DNA of 37,500 nt from an uncultured Pelosinus sp. (GCA_900550105.1 URQW01000025.1:1-37500), one strand, 5' to 3'. Positions 23,298-32,176 are shown, counted from the first letter of the stretch. The notes: generated by a model from the letters alone, not told the origin. Numbers and translations are program-made.

Positions 23298-23311
23298 TCA
23301 TTATATAATGA
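23298..23311. promoter_or_regulatory. 14-bp perfect palindrome containing a -10-like box upstream of topB
   Basis: TCATTATATAATGA is fully self-complementary and contains TATAAT at 23304-23309. No good -35 lies 16-18 bases upstream. The remaining bases to the topB start at 23472 contain no convincing ORF. It may be the topB promoter with an operator, or a chance AT-rich palindrome. Confidence 0.35.
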
Positions 23312-23471
23312 TTCGCTTTTCCTGCGTTAAAATCCTGTTAAAAGAGGAATCCTTTCGCTAAGTGAGAAGTAAAGAAGAACAGGTTATTGACCGCAAGACT
23401 GTACAGCTGCGGCAATACAAGATAAAATGAACAGGCTGATCGAAGTAGAAAAAAAGTTGAGGTAGAATGGA

Positions 23472-25637
23472 TTGAAACTGTATATTGCAGAAAAGCCGAG
23501 TATGGCCTTGGAGTTAGCCAAATGTTTACCAGGGCCGCTGCGCCGTCTTGATGGATACTTCATTACCGGCGATGGCACGGTAACTTGGGCCTATGGCCAT
23601 ATTCTTCGTCAGGCTGAGCCTGGCGAATATGATGTGAAATATGAACGATGGCGTATGGAAGATTTGCCGATTATTCCGCAGGAGTGGCAGCTTCTTATTG
23701 AGAAATCTTGTGAAAAACAGTTTGGCGTGATTGCCCGTCTGTTAGGCGAAGCTACGGAAATTATTCATGCTGGTGACCCCGATCGGGAAGGGCAACTGCT
23801 GATTGACGAAATTTTAGATTATGTCCATAATGAAAAACCTGTAAAGCGAGTCTTGCTGAATGCCCTTGATGAGCAAAGCATAAAAAAGGCTTTGCGAAAC
23901 TTGAAAGAAAATCAGGCTTTTTTTAATCTAAAGCAGTCTGCTTTAGCGAGAGCGCGGGCTGATTGGCTGATTGGTATGAATTTGTCGCGTGCCTATACTT
24001 TGGCAGCGCAATGGGCTGGCCACAAGCTAACCTTGCCAGTAGGACGGGTAAAAACGCCGACTCTTGCTTTAGTTGTGCGACGCGAACGGGAGATTAAGGA
24101 TTTTAAACCAATTGATTATTATAATATCAAAGCAGATTTTGGCCATCTAAAGGGAGGCTTTACTGCGCAGTTTCGTCCTAGTGACGAACAGTTAGGGCTT
24201 GATTCAGAAAATCGACTCGTTGACAAAAGGGAAGCAGAAAAGCTTCTGGCGAAGTTTGTGCAGAATAAAACTATCGAGACAGCCGAGATTACGCGCTATG
24301 AAACTACGGAAAAAAAAGAATCACCGCGGCTGCCCCTATCTTTATCAGCATTGCAGGTTTTAGCTGGGAAAAAATTCGGCTATGATCCTCAGGCCGTTTT
24401 GGACGGAGCGCAAAAGCTCTATGAAAAAAAGCTTACATCCTATCCCCGTTCTGATTGCGATTTTCTCCCTGAATCGCAGTTAGAAGATGTACCGGTGATT
24501 TTAGCCAACCTCAAGGAAACAGGAGCTAGCCTTTTGGCTCAGTGGGCGCAAGACGCTGATGCATCGCTCAAAAGCCGCGCTTGGAACGACAAGAAAATTA
24601 CGGCTCATCATGCGATCATTCCGACACAGGAAAAGGCAAATTTAGTGAAGCTAAGTAAAATTGAACAAGATCTCTATTTCTTGATTGCGCAGGCTTACCT
24701 GGCGCAATTTTATCCAATTCATCGCTATAAGCAGACGAAAGTAGAAGTTTCTTACTGTGATGAACTGTTTACGGCAAGCGGACGCACGATTATCGACATG
24801 GGGTGGAAAGCCCTATACTCTGCTGATGAAAAGAATTCTGGCGAGGAAGAAAATCAAGCAGGCGGCGATGAGGCGGATAAAGCTTCTGACTTACTTCCGC
24901 CGATGAAGCAAGGCGATACAGCTGATTTTTTAGCGGCATCGCTAGAGCAGAAAGAAACGAAGCCGCCAAGCCGTTTTACGGCTGCTACCTTGCTAGCCGC
25001 CATGAAGGAAATACATCGCTTTGTGAAACAGGCTGAACTAAAAAAACAACTCAAAGAAGTGGCTGGGATTGGAACAGAGGCGACGCGAGCGACGATCATT
25101 CAGGAATTAGGTCAGCGCGGTTTTTTAAAACCAGAGGGAAAAAAGAAGTATTTAATACCGACAGATCGAGCCTATCTATTGATCGATATGCTGCCTGATG
25201 AACTAACCTACCCTGATTCAACGGCTTTATGGGAGGAAAAACTGCAGCAAATGTCCCAAGGGGAAGGCACCCTTGGCGACTTTTTACAAAAACAGTCACA
25301 GTTCATGACGTTGTTGTGTCAAAAAGCAGTTAAAGTTTCGCCCCCTCTTGCTGGTGCTCATCCTTGTCCAGTTTGTGGTCAAGGGGTGCTGCAACAACGA
25401 CAAGGGAAAAATGGCGTCTTTTGGGGCTGTTCGCGTTATCCTGCTTGCCGGGCGACTTATGATGATGCTGATGGTCAGCCGCAAAAGCCGCTTTATCCTT
25501 GCCCTCGCTGTAAACAAGGTAGTTTGCAACTTCGCCAAGGGAAAAATGGGCCTTTTTGGGGCTGTAATCGCTTTCCCCAGTGCCGCGAGGCTTATGATGA
25601 TGTTGATGGCAAGCCCCGGGGCTATAAAAATTCTTAA
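23472..25637 (+). CDS. topB: DNA topoisomerase III (type IA)
   Basis: The 721-residue enzyme relaxes and decatenates DNA by single-strand passage. The N-terminal Toprim domain carries IAEKPSMA and the metal triad HAGDPDREGQLL near residue 100. The active tyrosine is Tyr324 in KKLTSYPRSD. Domain IV/II motifs include GRVKTPTLALVV and GIGTEATRATIIQEL. Two C-terminal zinc ribbons start at Cys632 and Cys677 (CPVCG...GCSRYPAC and CPRCK...GCNRFPQC). They are tandem copies 45 residues apart. The start is TTG 23472, with GAGG at 23459-23462 nine bases upstream, giving the usual MKLYIAEKPS N-terminus. No operon partner is evident; pgm follows after 66 bases. Confidence 0.95.
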   Translation: MKLYIAEKPSMALELAKCLPGPLRRLDGYFITGDGTVTWAYGHILRQAEPGEYDVKYERWRMEDLPIIPQEWQLLIEKSCEKQFGVIARLLGEATEIIHAGDPDREGQLLIDEILDYVHNEKPVKRVLLNALDEQSIKKALRNLKENQAFFNLKQSALARARADWLIGMNLSRAYTLAAQWAGHKLTLPVGRVKTPTLALVVRREREIKDFKPIDYYNIKADFGHLKGGFTAQFRPSDEQLGLDSENRLVDKREAEKLLAKFVQNKTIETAEITRYETTEKKESPRLPLSLSALQVLAGKKFGYDPQAVLDGAQKLYEKKLTSYPRSDCDFLPESQLEDVPVILANLKETGASLLAQWAQDADASLKSRAWNDKKITAHHAIIPTQEKANLVKLSKIEQDLYFLIAQAYLAQFYPIHRYKQTKVEVSYCDELFTASGRTIIDMGWKALYSADEKNSGEEENQAGGDEADKASDLLPPMKQGDTADFLAASLEQKETKPPSRFTAATLLAAMKEIHRFVKQAELKKQLKEVAGIGTEATRATIIQELGQRGFLKPEGKKKYLIPTDRAYLLIDMLPDELTYPDSTALWEEKLQQMSQGEGTLGDFLQKQSQFMTLLCQKAVKVSPPLAGAHPCPVCGQGVLQQRQGKNGVFWGCSRYPACRATYDDADGQPQKPLYPCPRCKQGSLQLRQGKNGPFWGCNRFPQCREAYDDVDGKPRGYKNS
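25365..25634 (+). repeat. Tandem duplication encoding the two TopB zinc ribbons
   Basis: Two consecutive units of 135 bases (from 25365 and from 25500) encode closely similar zinc ribbons. Shared nucleotide blocks include CAAGGGAAAAATGG, TTTTGGGGCTGT and CTTATGATGATG. The identity at the DNA level suggests a fairly recent internal duplication or gene conversion. Confidence 0.75.
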
Positions 25638-25703
25638 GAAGACAGGGAAAAAGCGAAACTTTAGCGAATTTTGTAATAAAGGTTTTTAGGAGGTGTTGTT
25701 ACT

Positions 25704-27356
25704 ATGTCAATTCATCCCTTAGCAGGAAAAAAAGTTTTACCAGAACAACTTGTTCATATCCCTCGGCTTATTAGTGCTTACTATGTCAACAAGGTAGACG
25801 GCTCTCAGCCAGAACAAAGCGTTGTATTCGGTACTTCTGGTCACCGTGGCAATTCCCTCAATTACACCTTTAATGAAGATCATATTCATGCTATTACTCA
25901 GGCCATTTGCTGCTATCGCCAAAGTCAGGGCATTGACGGCCCTTTGTTTATTGGTTTCGATACGCATGCTTTGTCGGAGCCTGCCTTTATTTCCGCCATA
26001 GAAGTATTAGCAGCGAATGGTGTGGCGACGCGTCTTTCGAAGGATGGGAACTATACACCGACTCCTAGTATTTCGCACGCCATTTTAACCTATAATAAAG
26101 GAAGAAAAACTGGTTTAGCTGATGGGATTGTTATTACGCCTTCTCACAATCCACCAGATAATGGCGGCATTAAATACAATCCGCCCCATGGCGGACCTGC
26201 CGATACGGCGGCTACTAAGTGGATTGCTGCTTATGCCAATGATTTGCTGAAAGAAAAAAATGCAGCAGTAAAACGGCTACCCTATGCTGTGGCTCGTAAG
26301 GCCGACCATATGGAAGAATATGATTTTATTACACCTTATGTCGAAGATCTTGACCAGATCATTGATATGAAAGCGATTGCTGGCTCAGGACTGAAAATTG
26401 CTGCCGATGCTTTGGGAGGCGCTGGTCTGGGCTATTGGCAACCAATTGCCAGCCGCTATGGCTTAGATATTACGGTGCGAAACGGTTTTGCTGATCCGAC
26501 TTTTAGCTTTATGAATATCGATTCTGATGGTAAAGTTAGGATGGACTGTTCTTCTCCTTATGCGATGGCTGGGTTGATTGAATTAAAAGATCAGTACGAT
26601 ATTGCTTTTGGCAACGATCCCGATTTTGACCGACACGGCATTGTGACTAAAAGTGCCGGACTCTTAAATCCGAATCACTATTTGGCAGTGGCGATTTCTT
26701 ATTTATTTCAGAATCGGCCGCTTTGGTCGAAGACGGCGGCTGTCGGCAAAACCCTTGTAAGCTCGTCGATGATTGACCGTGTAGCTACGAGCTTGGGTCG
26801 GCCCTTGGCGGAAGTGCCGGTAGGCTTTAAATGGTTTGTGCCAGGCTTGCTTGATGGCAGCTTTGGTTTTGGCGGCGAAGAAAGTGCCGGAGCATCTTTT
26901 TTACGTAAAGATGGTACCGTATGGACGACTGATAAGGATGGAATTATTTTATGCCTCTTAGCAGCAGAAATGATTGCGAAAACAGGCTGTGATCCGGCGA
27001 AACATTATGAAGCGCTGACGGAAAAATTCGGCTCTCCTTGTTACGCTCGTATGGAAGCTCCGGCTAACAGTAAGCAAAAAGACGTGCTGACCAATCTTTC
27101 CGAAACAGCAGTTACCGCAGATACTTTGGCAGGCGAAGTGATTACAGCGAAACTCACGAAGGCGCCAGCCAATCAGGCGGCCATCGGCGGCTTGAAGGTT
27201 TGCACAGCGAACGGCTGGTTTGCCGCTAGACCATCAGGTACGGAAGATATTTATAAGATTTACGCCGAAAGCTTTTGTGGTCCACAGCATTTAGAAGCGA
27301 TTCAGGCTGAAGCGCAAGCAATTGTCAGCCAGGCTTTTACAGCAAGTGGAGTATAA
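25704..27356 (+). CDS. pgm: Phosphoglucomutase (alpha-D-glucose phosphate-specific)
   Basis: The enzyme interconverts glucose-1-phosphate and glucose-6-phosphate in the cytoplasm. The 550-residue length equals that of the Escherichia coli Pgm type. The phosphoserine is Ser147 in TPSHNPPDNGG. The metal loop is NDPDFDRHG, the sugar loop GFGGEESAGASF, and the phosphate loop ARPSGTEDIYKIY near the C-terminus. The N-terminal VVFGTSGHRGNS also matches. ATG 25704 has TAGGAGGTG about 8 bases upstream. It lies 66 bases after topB without a clear terminator and 79 bases before the flagellin gene. A role in glycogen or surface polysaccharide precursors is general family knowledge. Confidence 0.95.
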   Translation: MSIHPLAGKKVLPEQLVHIPRLISAYYVNKVDGSQPEQSVVFGTSGHRGNSLNYTFNEDHIHAITQAICCYRQSQGIDGPLFIGFDTHALSEPAFISAIEVLAANGVATRLSKDGNYTPTPSISHAILTYNKGRKTGLADGIVITPSHNPPDNGGIKYNPPHGGPADTAATKWIAAYANDLLKEKNAAVKRLPYAVARKADHMEEYDFITPYVEDLDQIIDMKAIAGSGLKIAADALGGAGLGYWQPIASRYGLDITVRNGFADPTFSFMNIDSDGKVRMDCSSPYAMAGLIELKDQYDIAFGNDPDFDRHGIVTKSAGLLNPNHYLAVAISYLFQNRPLWSKTAAVGKTLVSSSMIDRVATSLGRPLAEVPVGFKWFVPGLLDGSFGFGGEESAGASFLRKDGTVWTTDKDGIILCLLAAEMIAKTGCDPAKHYEALTEKFGSPCYARMEAPANSKQKDVLTNLSETAVTADTLAGEVITAKLTKAPANQAAIGGLKVCTANGWFAARPSGTEDIYKIYAESFCGPQHLEAIQAEAQAIVSQAFTASGV

Positions 27357-27435
27357 ATAGGACTTTTGAACTATTTTCAGGTTAACAAAGAACCTTTATT
27401 CTTAAAGTAACATTATATAATAGGCGGTGAGTATC

Positions 27436-28236
27436 ATGCGAATTCCTTCCAATATATCGTCCTATTCTTATTCAAATCAGTATCAGATAGCAAGCCAGAA
27501 AGCGGCGCAACAGGTTGCAACAGGTAAAAAGGTGAATCAGGCAGCCGATAATCCAGCTGTACTTGCGATTTTATCAAAAATGGCAGGACAAATCAGCGGG
27601 TATTCACAGGGAGTTGCTAATAGTCAAAGTTCTGCTGATTTGCTGAATACGGCAGAAGGCTCTATGGGCAATTCCAGTGACGTAATGCAAAGAATGCGCC
27701 AATTGTCTGTGCAAGCTGCTAATGGCACTTTAACAGATGAAGATCGTTCCATGATTCAGCAGGAAATGGGGCAGTTAAGTGCCCAAGTGGATATGAATGC
27801 TGGTCAAACTCAGTATAATACGATTTATACCAACAATGGTATGAGTGAAAGAGTTGCTCAAACTGGCGCCAATGCCGGACAAAACCAGACCTATTCGCTG
27901 AGCGATGCGTCAACGGCTGCACTGGGGATTCAAAGCGTAGATGTATCGACACAAAGCGGCGCGAATGATGCCATTGCCGCATTGGATAAAGGGCTTAGTC
28001 AGCTTAGTTCTTCTCGCGCTTATGCTGGAACTATGATTAATTCTTTACATAGGAGTGCTGATAATTCGGCGCAAATGGCGGCAAATCAGCAAAGCTCGGC
28101 TTCTTCGATGGGCGATTCTGATGTAGCTAACGCCTATAGTTTGTTTCAACAGTCCAATCTGAAAATGTATGTGAATATGATGATGTTGCCGAAGCAGTGG
28201 CAGCAACAGCAAAATGCTTTTTCGATCTTAGCCTAA
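27436..28236 (+). CDS. Short flagellin-family protein
   Basis: The 266-residue protein has both flagellin ends and almost nothing between. The N-terminal helix region reads QQVATGKKVNQAADNPAVLA, followed by ADLLNTAEGSMG and MRQLSVQAANGTLTDEDR, classic flagellin D0/D1 motifs. The C-terminal helices (SSSRAYAGTMINSLHRSADN, then NAYSLFQQSNLKMYVNMMM) fit the other half of D0/D1, though MMMLPKQWQQQQNAFSIL is unlike the usual MLAQANQ ending. There is no room for D2/D3 domains. It would assemble into a flagellar filament or a related tube if exported. ATG 27436 with GGCGGTGAG upstream is preferred to GTG 27427. No other flagellar gene is nearby and I found no sigma-28 promoter upstream. Confidence 0.85.
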   Translation: MRIPSNISSYSYSNQYQIASQKAAQQVATGKKVNQAADNPAVLAILSKMAGQISGYSQGVANSQSSADLLNTAEGSMGNSSDVMQRMRQLSVQAANGTLTDEDRSMIQQEMGQLSAQVDMNAGQTQYNTIYTNNGMSERVAQTGANAGQNQTYSLSDASTAALGIQSVDVSTQSGANDAIAALDKGLSQLSSSRAYAGTMINSLHRSADNSAQMAANQQSSASSMGDSDVANAYSLFQQSNLKMYVNMMMLPKQWQQQQNAFSILA

Positions 28237-28288
28237 CTGTGTCCTAGTTGGCTAAAAGCGTGTATAAGATGAAAGATGATACAAGTGA

Positions 28289-28328
28289 GATAACCGTCTG
28301 TAGCGAATAACAGACGGTTATCTTTGCT
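28289..28328 (+). terminator. Terminator after the flagellin gene
   Basis: A perfect 12-bp stem GATAACCGTCTG (28289-28300) with CAGACGGTTATC (28311-28322) is followed by the moderately T-rich TTTGCTT. Confidence 0.82.
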
Positions 28329-28383
28329 TCTATAGGGATTTTTAGCAAATTAATCTAATTGGTTTGGATAAAAGGAGTAGTTT

Positions 28384-28599
28384 ATGGATAAAGCAGAGAT
28401 TCATAGTTCCATTGCATTAAAGACTTTTTTAGCAGAAGAGAAGGTGCTTCGTCTTGCCGAAGCTGGTGGTGTTCAGGCGACTTTGGTGGAAACTCGTTTT
28501 GAAAAGGGCGGGCAATGGATCAATGATTTTGAAATAGAAGGGTCGACCGGGAAAATTGAAGCTTTTTTACGGCGGGTGAAAGACATTGAAACAAGGTGA
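28384..28599 (+). CDS. Small protein of unknown function, overlapping hrpB
   Basis: I do not recognise this 71-residue soluble protein. It is rich in charged residues, with a helical N-terminal half (MDKAEIHSSIALKTFLAEEK) and a possible beta segment around GVQATLVETRF and WINDFEIEGSTGKIEAF. No metal or catalytic motif is visible and there is no signal peptide or membrane helix. AAAGGAG lies about 7 bases before the ATG at 28384, so it should be translated. Its last 14 bases overlap the hrpB start at 28586 in another frame. This implies co-transcription and translational coupling to that helicase, so it may be a helicase accessory protein, but that is a guess. Confidence 0.72.
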   Translation: MDKAEIHSSIALKTFLAEEKVLRLAEAGGVQATLVETRFEKGGQWINDFEIEGSTGKIEAFLRRVKDIETR

Positions 28600-31060
28600 G
28601 GGGAAAACTGTCTTACCAGTTGAGGCGGTGCTTGATGAATTAACGGCAGTTTTGCAGAAGAGTAATGCCGTACTCATTGCTCCGCCTGGCGCTGGTAAAA
28701 CAACGCGAGTTCCCTTAGCGCTTCTATCAACTGCTACAAAAGAGAGGCGGATTTTAGTGCTAGAACCGCGGCGTATTGCGGCGCAAAGTACGGCCGAATA
28801 TATGGCTGGCTTGCTTGGCGAATCTGTAGGGCAAACCGTGGGCTATCGCATGCGCCGAGCCAGTAAGACGAGTACTAAAACGCGCCTTCTAGTGATTACG
28901 GAAGGTCTCTTAATCCCCATGTTGCAAGCTGATCCGGCTTTAAGCGAATGGGATATTGTTATTTTTGATGAATTTCATGAACGGAGCCTACAGGCCGATT
29001 TAGGATTGGCTTTATGCTTAGAAAGTCAGGCTATACTACGGCCTGACTTAAAACTTCTGGTAATGTCGGCAACCTTAATAGCTCAGCCTGTTGCTTCTTT
29101 GCTTGGTTCCTGCCCAGTCGTGATTAGTGAAGGCCGCTCTTTTCCGGTTACAACAATATATTTAGATAGACCAACTGAAAACTGGCTTCAGGCGCTTTGC
29201 GTCGTTACGAGGCAAGCTTTGGCAGAAGAGACCGGTGATTTACTCGTGTTTCTGCCAGGACGCAAAGAAATACGTCAAGCGGCCGCTTTGATACGGGCAA
29301 GCGAGGATACTTTTGTTGTTTTGGAGTTGCATGGTTCCTTAAGTCAGACGGAGCAAGCAGCGATACTGCGACCGCAAAGCAAGCGGCGAATTATTTTAGC
29401 AACAGCCATTGCCGAAACAAGTCTGACTGTGGAAGGGGTCCGCATTGTTATTGACTCTGGGCTGATGCGAGTACCGCGGTTTTCGCCGCGACGAGCTTTA
29501 ACTTATTTAGACACAATTCCTGTTTCGCTAGCGTCAGCTGACCAACGCCGCGGTCGAGCTGGCCGAACTGAGCCGGGGATTTGCTATCGTTTGTGGACGC
29601 AGACACAAGAGCAACACTTTGCTCTACAGGGGAAACCGGAAATTTTGGAAGCTGATCTTGCTTTCTTGGTGTTAGAGCTGTCACTTTGGGGCACGAAGGA
29701 CGCGTATTCGCTTGCCTGGCTAGATGCGCCGCCTAGCGCTGCTTTGGCGCAAGGACGGGATTTACTGCAATTGCTTGGCGCTGTGGATGAAACGGGCACA
29801 GTGACAGAGCATGGCCGCGCTATGGCCGCTGCTGGGATTCATCCGCGCTTATCTCATATGATTTTAGCAGCGGCTTCTTGGCAGCTTGGCCGGGAAGCTT
29901 GTTACTTAGCAGCATTTTTGCAAGCCAGGCAGCAAAAAAGAACCAGTCGGGAAGCCGATATACGTGTTCTCTTAGAAGAATTATTTCAAGCAAACCAACA
30001 AGCGGAACTGCGGCTGCTTGCGCGGGAAGCCGAGTATTTGCAGAAAGTATTTCAACTTGTTGGACCCGTGAGACCTCAGAAGCTAGTGGCGGCAGCAGGC
30101 CTGCTTTTAGCGTGGGCCTATCCGGATCGGATTGCGCAGCAACGCAGTAATGGACGTTATTTGCTGCGACAAGGAAGCGGCGCAACTTGGCGGCACGGAG
30201 CTTCTAATGGAGCGATTGCTGATTCTGCCTATTTGGCGATTGCTGAACTTGAATTGCAGGGAGCCGATAGCTCGATTTTGCTGGCTGCACCATTAAGTGA
30301 GGCAGAATTAGAACAATGCTGTAGTGAAGCTATTGAAACAACGGAAAAGGTGCTTTGGAATAAAGCGGCCAAGGTGCTTCAGGCACGGCGGCAGCGGCGG
30401 TTGGGGGCTCTAGTTTTACAGGAGCAGGTAGCGCCGCTACCTGCAAATGAAGTGTTACTACCGCTATTGGTAGAATTGTTGCAGCAAGGAGAGCTCTTAC
30501 TTCCTTGGACAAAAGCAGCGCAGCGCTTTTGTCAGAGAATGGAGTTTATGCATTATTATTCCCCGCAAGATTGGCCCGATTATTCCGAACAGGCTTTGCT
30601 GGCAACCGTTGAAACTTGGCTACTGCCTTATTGCGGAACCATTCGTGGACAGGCAGATCTCGATCAGATTCAACTGCTGCCGCTGCTAGAAGGCCTGCTA
30701 TCTTGGCCGCAGCGACAGTTATTAGAGACCTATGCGCCGGAACAGTTTCTTGTACCAAGTGGCCGCAAAGTGGTTATTCATTACGATGATCCCGCTTGTC
30801 CCAGATTAGCGGTAAAGCTGCAGGAACTCTTTGGCCTGACAGATACGCCACGTCTTCTGGGCGGCAAAGTTCCCTTGACATTCCACCTATTGTCGCCAGC
30901 GCAGCGGCCAGTACAAGTTACAAGTGATTTGGCTAATTTTTGGCGGAATACTTATTTTTCTGTTAAAAAAGATCTGCAAGGTCGTTATCCGAAGCATTAT
31001 TGGCCAGAAGACCCGCTGCAGGCTATTCCTACCCAGTTTGTTCGACCTAAATTACAATAG
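28586..31060 (+). CDS. hrpB: ATP-dependent helicase HrpB (DExH type)
   Basis: The 824-residue protein has the two RecA-like domains of DEAH-family helicases. Visible motifs are PPGAGKTTRVPL (motif I, about 32-43), FDEFHERSL (motif II, the DEFH form usual in HrpB), MSATL (III), AIAETSLTVEGVRIV (V) and QRRGRAGRTEPG (VI). The HA2-like and HrpB C-terminal domains follow to the end. Helicases of this type act on RNA or nucleic-acid complexes in the cytoplasm; the physiological substrate of HrpB is not well known. Start TTG 28586 has GGCGGG roughly 9 bases upstream and lies inside the preceding small gene. The next good in-frame start (GTG 28628) is very close to motif I, so I keep the TTG. Confidence 0.93.
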   Translation: MKQGEGKTVLPVEAVLDELTAVLQKSNAVLIAPPGAGKTTRVPLALLSTATKERRILVLEPRRIAAQSTAEYMAGLLGESVGQTVGYRMRRASKTSTKTRLLVITEGLLIPMLQADPALSEWDIVIFDEFHERSLQADLGLALCLESQAILRPDLKLLVMSATLIAQPVASLLGSCPVVISEGRSFPVTTIYLDRPTENWLQALCVVTRQALAEETGDLLVFLPGRKEIRQAAALIRASEDTFVVLELHGSLSQTEQAAILRPQSKRRIILATAIAETSLTVEGVRIVIDSGLMRVPRFSPRRALTYLDTIPVSLASADQRRGRAGRTEPGICYRLWTQTQEQHFALQGKPEILEADLAFLVLELSLWGTKDAYSLAWLDAPPSAALAQGRDLLQLLGAVDETGTVTEHGRAMAAAGIHPRLSHMILAAASWQLGREACYLAAFLQARQQKRTSREADIRVLLEELFQANQQAELRLLAREAEYLQKVFQLVGPVRPQKLVAAAGLLLAWAYPDRIAQQRSNGRYLLRQGSGATWRHGASNGAIADSAYLAIAELELQGADSSILLAAPLSEAELEQCCSEAIETTEKVLWNKAAKVLQARRQRRLGALVLQEQVAPLPANEVLLPLLVELLQQGELLLPWTKAAQRFCQRMEFMHYYSPQDWPDYSEQALLATVETWLLPYCGTIRGQADLDQIQLLPLLEGLLSWPQRQLLETYAPEQFLVPSGRKVVIHYDDPACPRLAVKLQELFGLTDTPRLLGGKVPLTFHLLSPAQRPVQVTSDLANFWRNTYFSVKKDLQGRYPKHYWPEDPLQAIPTQFVRPKLQ

Positions 31061-31093
31061 TACTTAATACTCTTTTATAGTATTGCTTTCCAT

Positions 31094-31137
31094 AGACATC
31101 GCTTCCAACTTAGTACTGGAGGGGTGTCTGTTTTTTT
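31094..31137 (+). terminator. Terminator of hrpB, overlapping the 3' end of lysR
   Basis: AGACA (31094-31098) and TCCA/TGGA inner pairs close with TGTCT (31125-31129), followed by seven Ts. The last codons of the convergent LysR gene (stop at 31110-31112) lie inside this hairpin. Confidence 0.75.
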
Positions 31138-32024
31138 AGATCATTGGCAAAGTAATTTTTAGTTACCGTAAGCCATTGTCTGGCGGCAAAGGATAGATAT
31201 TTTCCTTGCTTCCAAATCATAGCAAGGTGCCAGGGGATGACTGTCTGGCCTAGGCGGGCAATGGCAAAGCGTTTCGGATCTAGTTCCTGACAAATCGTGT
31301 GGGGCAGTAGCGCAATGCCTAGATTTGCCGAAACCATTTCGGCAATAAAATCCCATTGCGAGCTTTGCAGGGCAATTTTTGGTTCGAAGCCTGCTTTATG
31401 GCATTCTTGTAAAATTAAGTCGTTTAAGGAAAAATCATCACGATAGAGAATAAATGATTCTTGATGCAAAGCAGCTAAGGGAATCTCGCTGTTTTGTGCT
31501 AATTCATGACTAGGCGGTAAGACTACGCGAAGCGGCTCATCAAGCAACGAAAAAATTTCAAAATGAAGTCCTTGTAGCGGTAGGGCTACGACACCTAATT
31601 CTACGAGGCCTGATTGAATCGCTGATTCTACCTCTTTTGAACCAGCCTCCATAATTTGTATGTCTATTTCGCTATAAGATTGTTTAAAACGGCTGATAAT
31701 TTGCGGAAAAAAGCGAGCGCCGATCATAGGGGGGAGTCCAAAGGTGAGTTTTCCTCGTTTTAGGCCAGTAATATCAGCAAGCTCTGAGCGCAAATTAGTC
31801 ATTTCGGCTAAAATGGATTGTGCTCGTTCGAAGATGGCTTCGCCTGTATCTGTCAATAAAATTTCACGGCCCGTTCGTTCCAGTAAAGTGGTATCAAGTT
31901 CGCCTTCCAGAGTTTTGATCACTTTACTGATGGCTGGTTGACTTACGTGCAGTGATTTGGCTGCTTGGGTAAAACTTTTTTTTCTGGCTACTTCGACAAA
32001 GTAAATCAAATGAATCAGGTCCAT
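31110..32024 (-). CDS. LysR-family transcriptional regulator (CidR-like by context)
   Basis: The 304-residue protein has an N-terminal winged helix-turn-helix (FVEVARKKSFTQAAKSLHVS, then QPAISKVIKTLEGELDTTLL). A two-lobed periplasmic-binding-like effector domain from about residue 90 follows. Length and order fit LysR regulators well. AAGGAG lies 5 bases before ATG 32024. It is divergent from a CidA/LrgA-LrgB pair 152 bases away, the arrangement of CidR and cidABC in other Firmicutes. CidR activates those genes in response to carbon overflow, so the same role is likely but unproven here. LysR proteins usually bind the shared intergenic region and repress themselves. The C-terminus overlaps the terminator of hrpB. 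Confidence 0.9.
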   Translation of the reverse strand: MDLIHLIYFVEVARKKSFTQAAKSLHVSQPAISKVIKTLEGELDTTLLERTGREILLTDTGEAIFERAQSILAEMTNLRSELADITGLKRGKLTFGLPPMIGARFFPQIISRFKQSYSEIDIQIMEAGSKEVESAIQSGLVELGVVALPLQGLHFEIFSLLDEPLRVVLPPSHELAQNSEIPLAALHQESFILYRDDFSLNDLILQECHKAGFEPKIALQSSQWDFIAEMVSANLGIALLPHTICQELDPKRFAIARLGQTVIPWHLAMIWKQGKYLSFAARQWLTVTKNYFANDLKKQTPLQY

Positions 32025-32072
32025 AAAAACTCCTTATGACTACGTTTTTTAAAAAAATATGATAACTTTAAG

Positions 32073-32098
32073 TAATAGCTATTATATACAACATGTAT
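32073..32098. promoter_or_regulatory. Palindromes in the lysR-cidA/lrgA intergenic region, candidate LysR sites
   Basis: Two adjacent symmetric elements occur. TAATAGCTATTA (32073-32084) is a perfect 12-bp palindrome. ATACA-aca-TGTAT (32086-32098) fits the LysR T-N11-A box (T at 32085, A at 32097). They lie between the two divergent genes, upstream of a possible promoter TTGTTA/TACAAT (32101-32127, short 15-bp spacer). Confidence 0.5.
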
Positions 32099-32176
32099 TT
32101 TTGTTATCCTGCCAGTAGGTATACAATAGGTTCAACCTGTTAAAGCAAAAGAACGAAAATAAAGGAGTGACGGCAC

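Noticed and set aside
23361..23429. A 22-codon open frame (GTG start) between the terminator and topB
   Set aside because: It has no ribosome site and no recognisable product. I see no support for translation.
27416..27421. TATAAT just before the flagellin start
   Set aside because: Transcription from it would begin at about 27428, within the ribosome site, and no -35 box is spaced properly. It is probably chance in an AT-rich leader.
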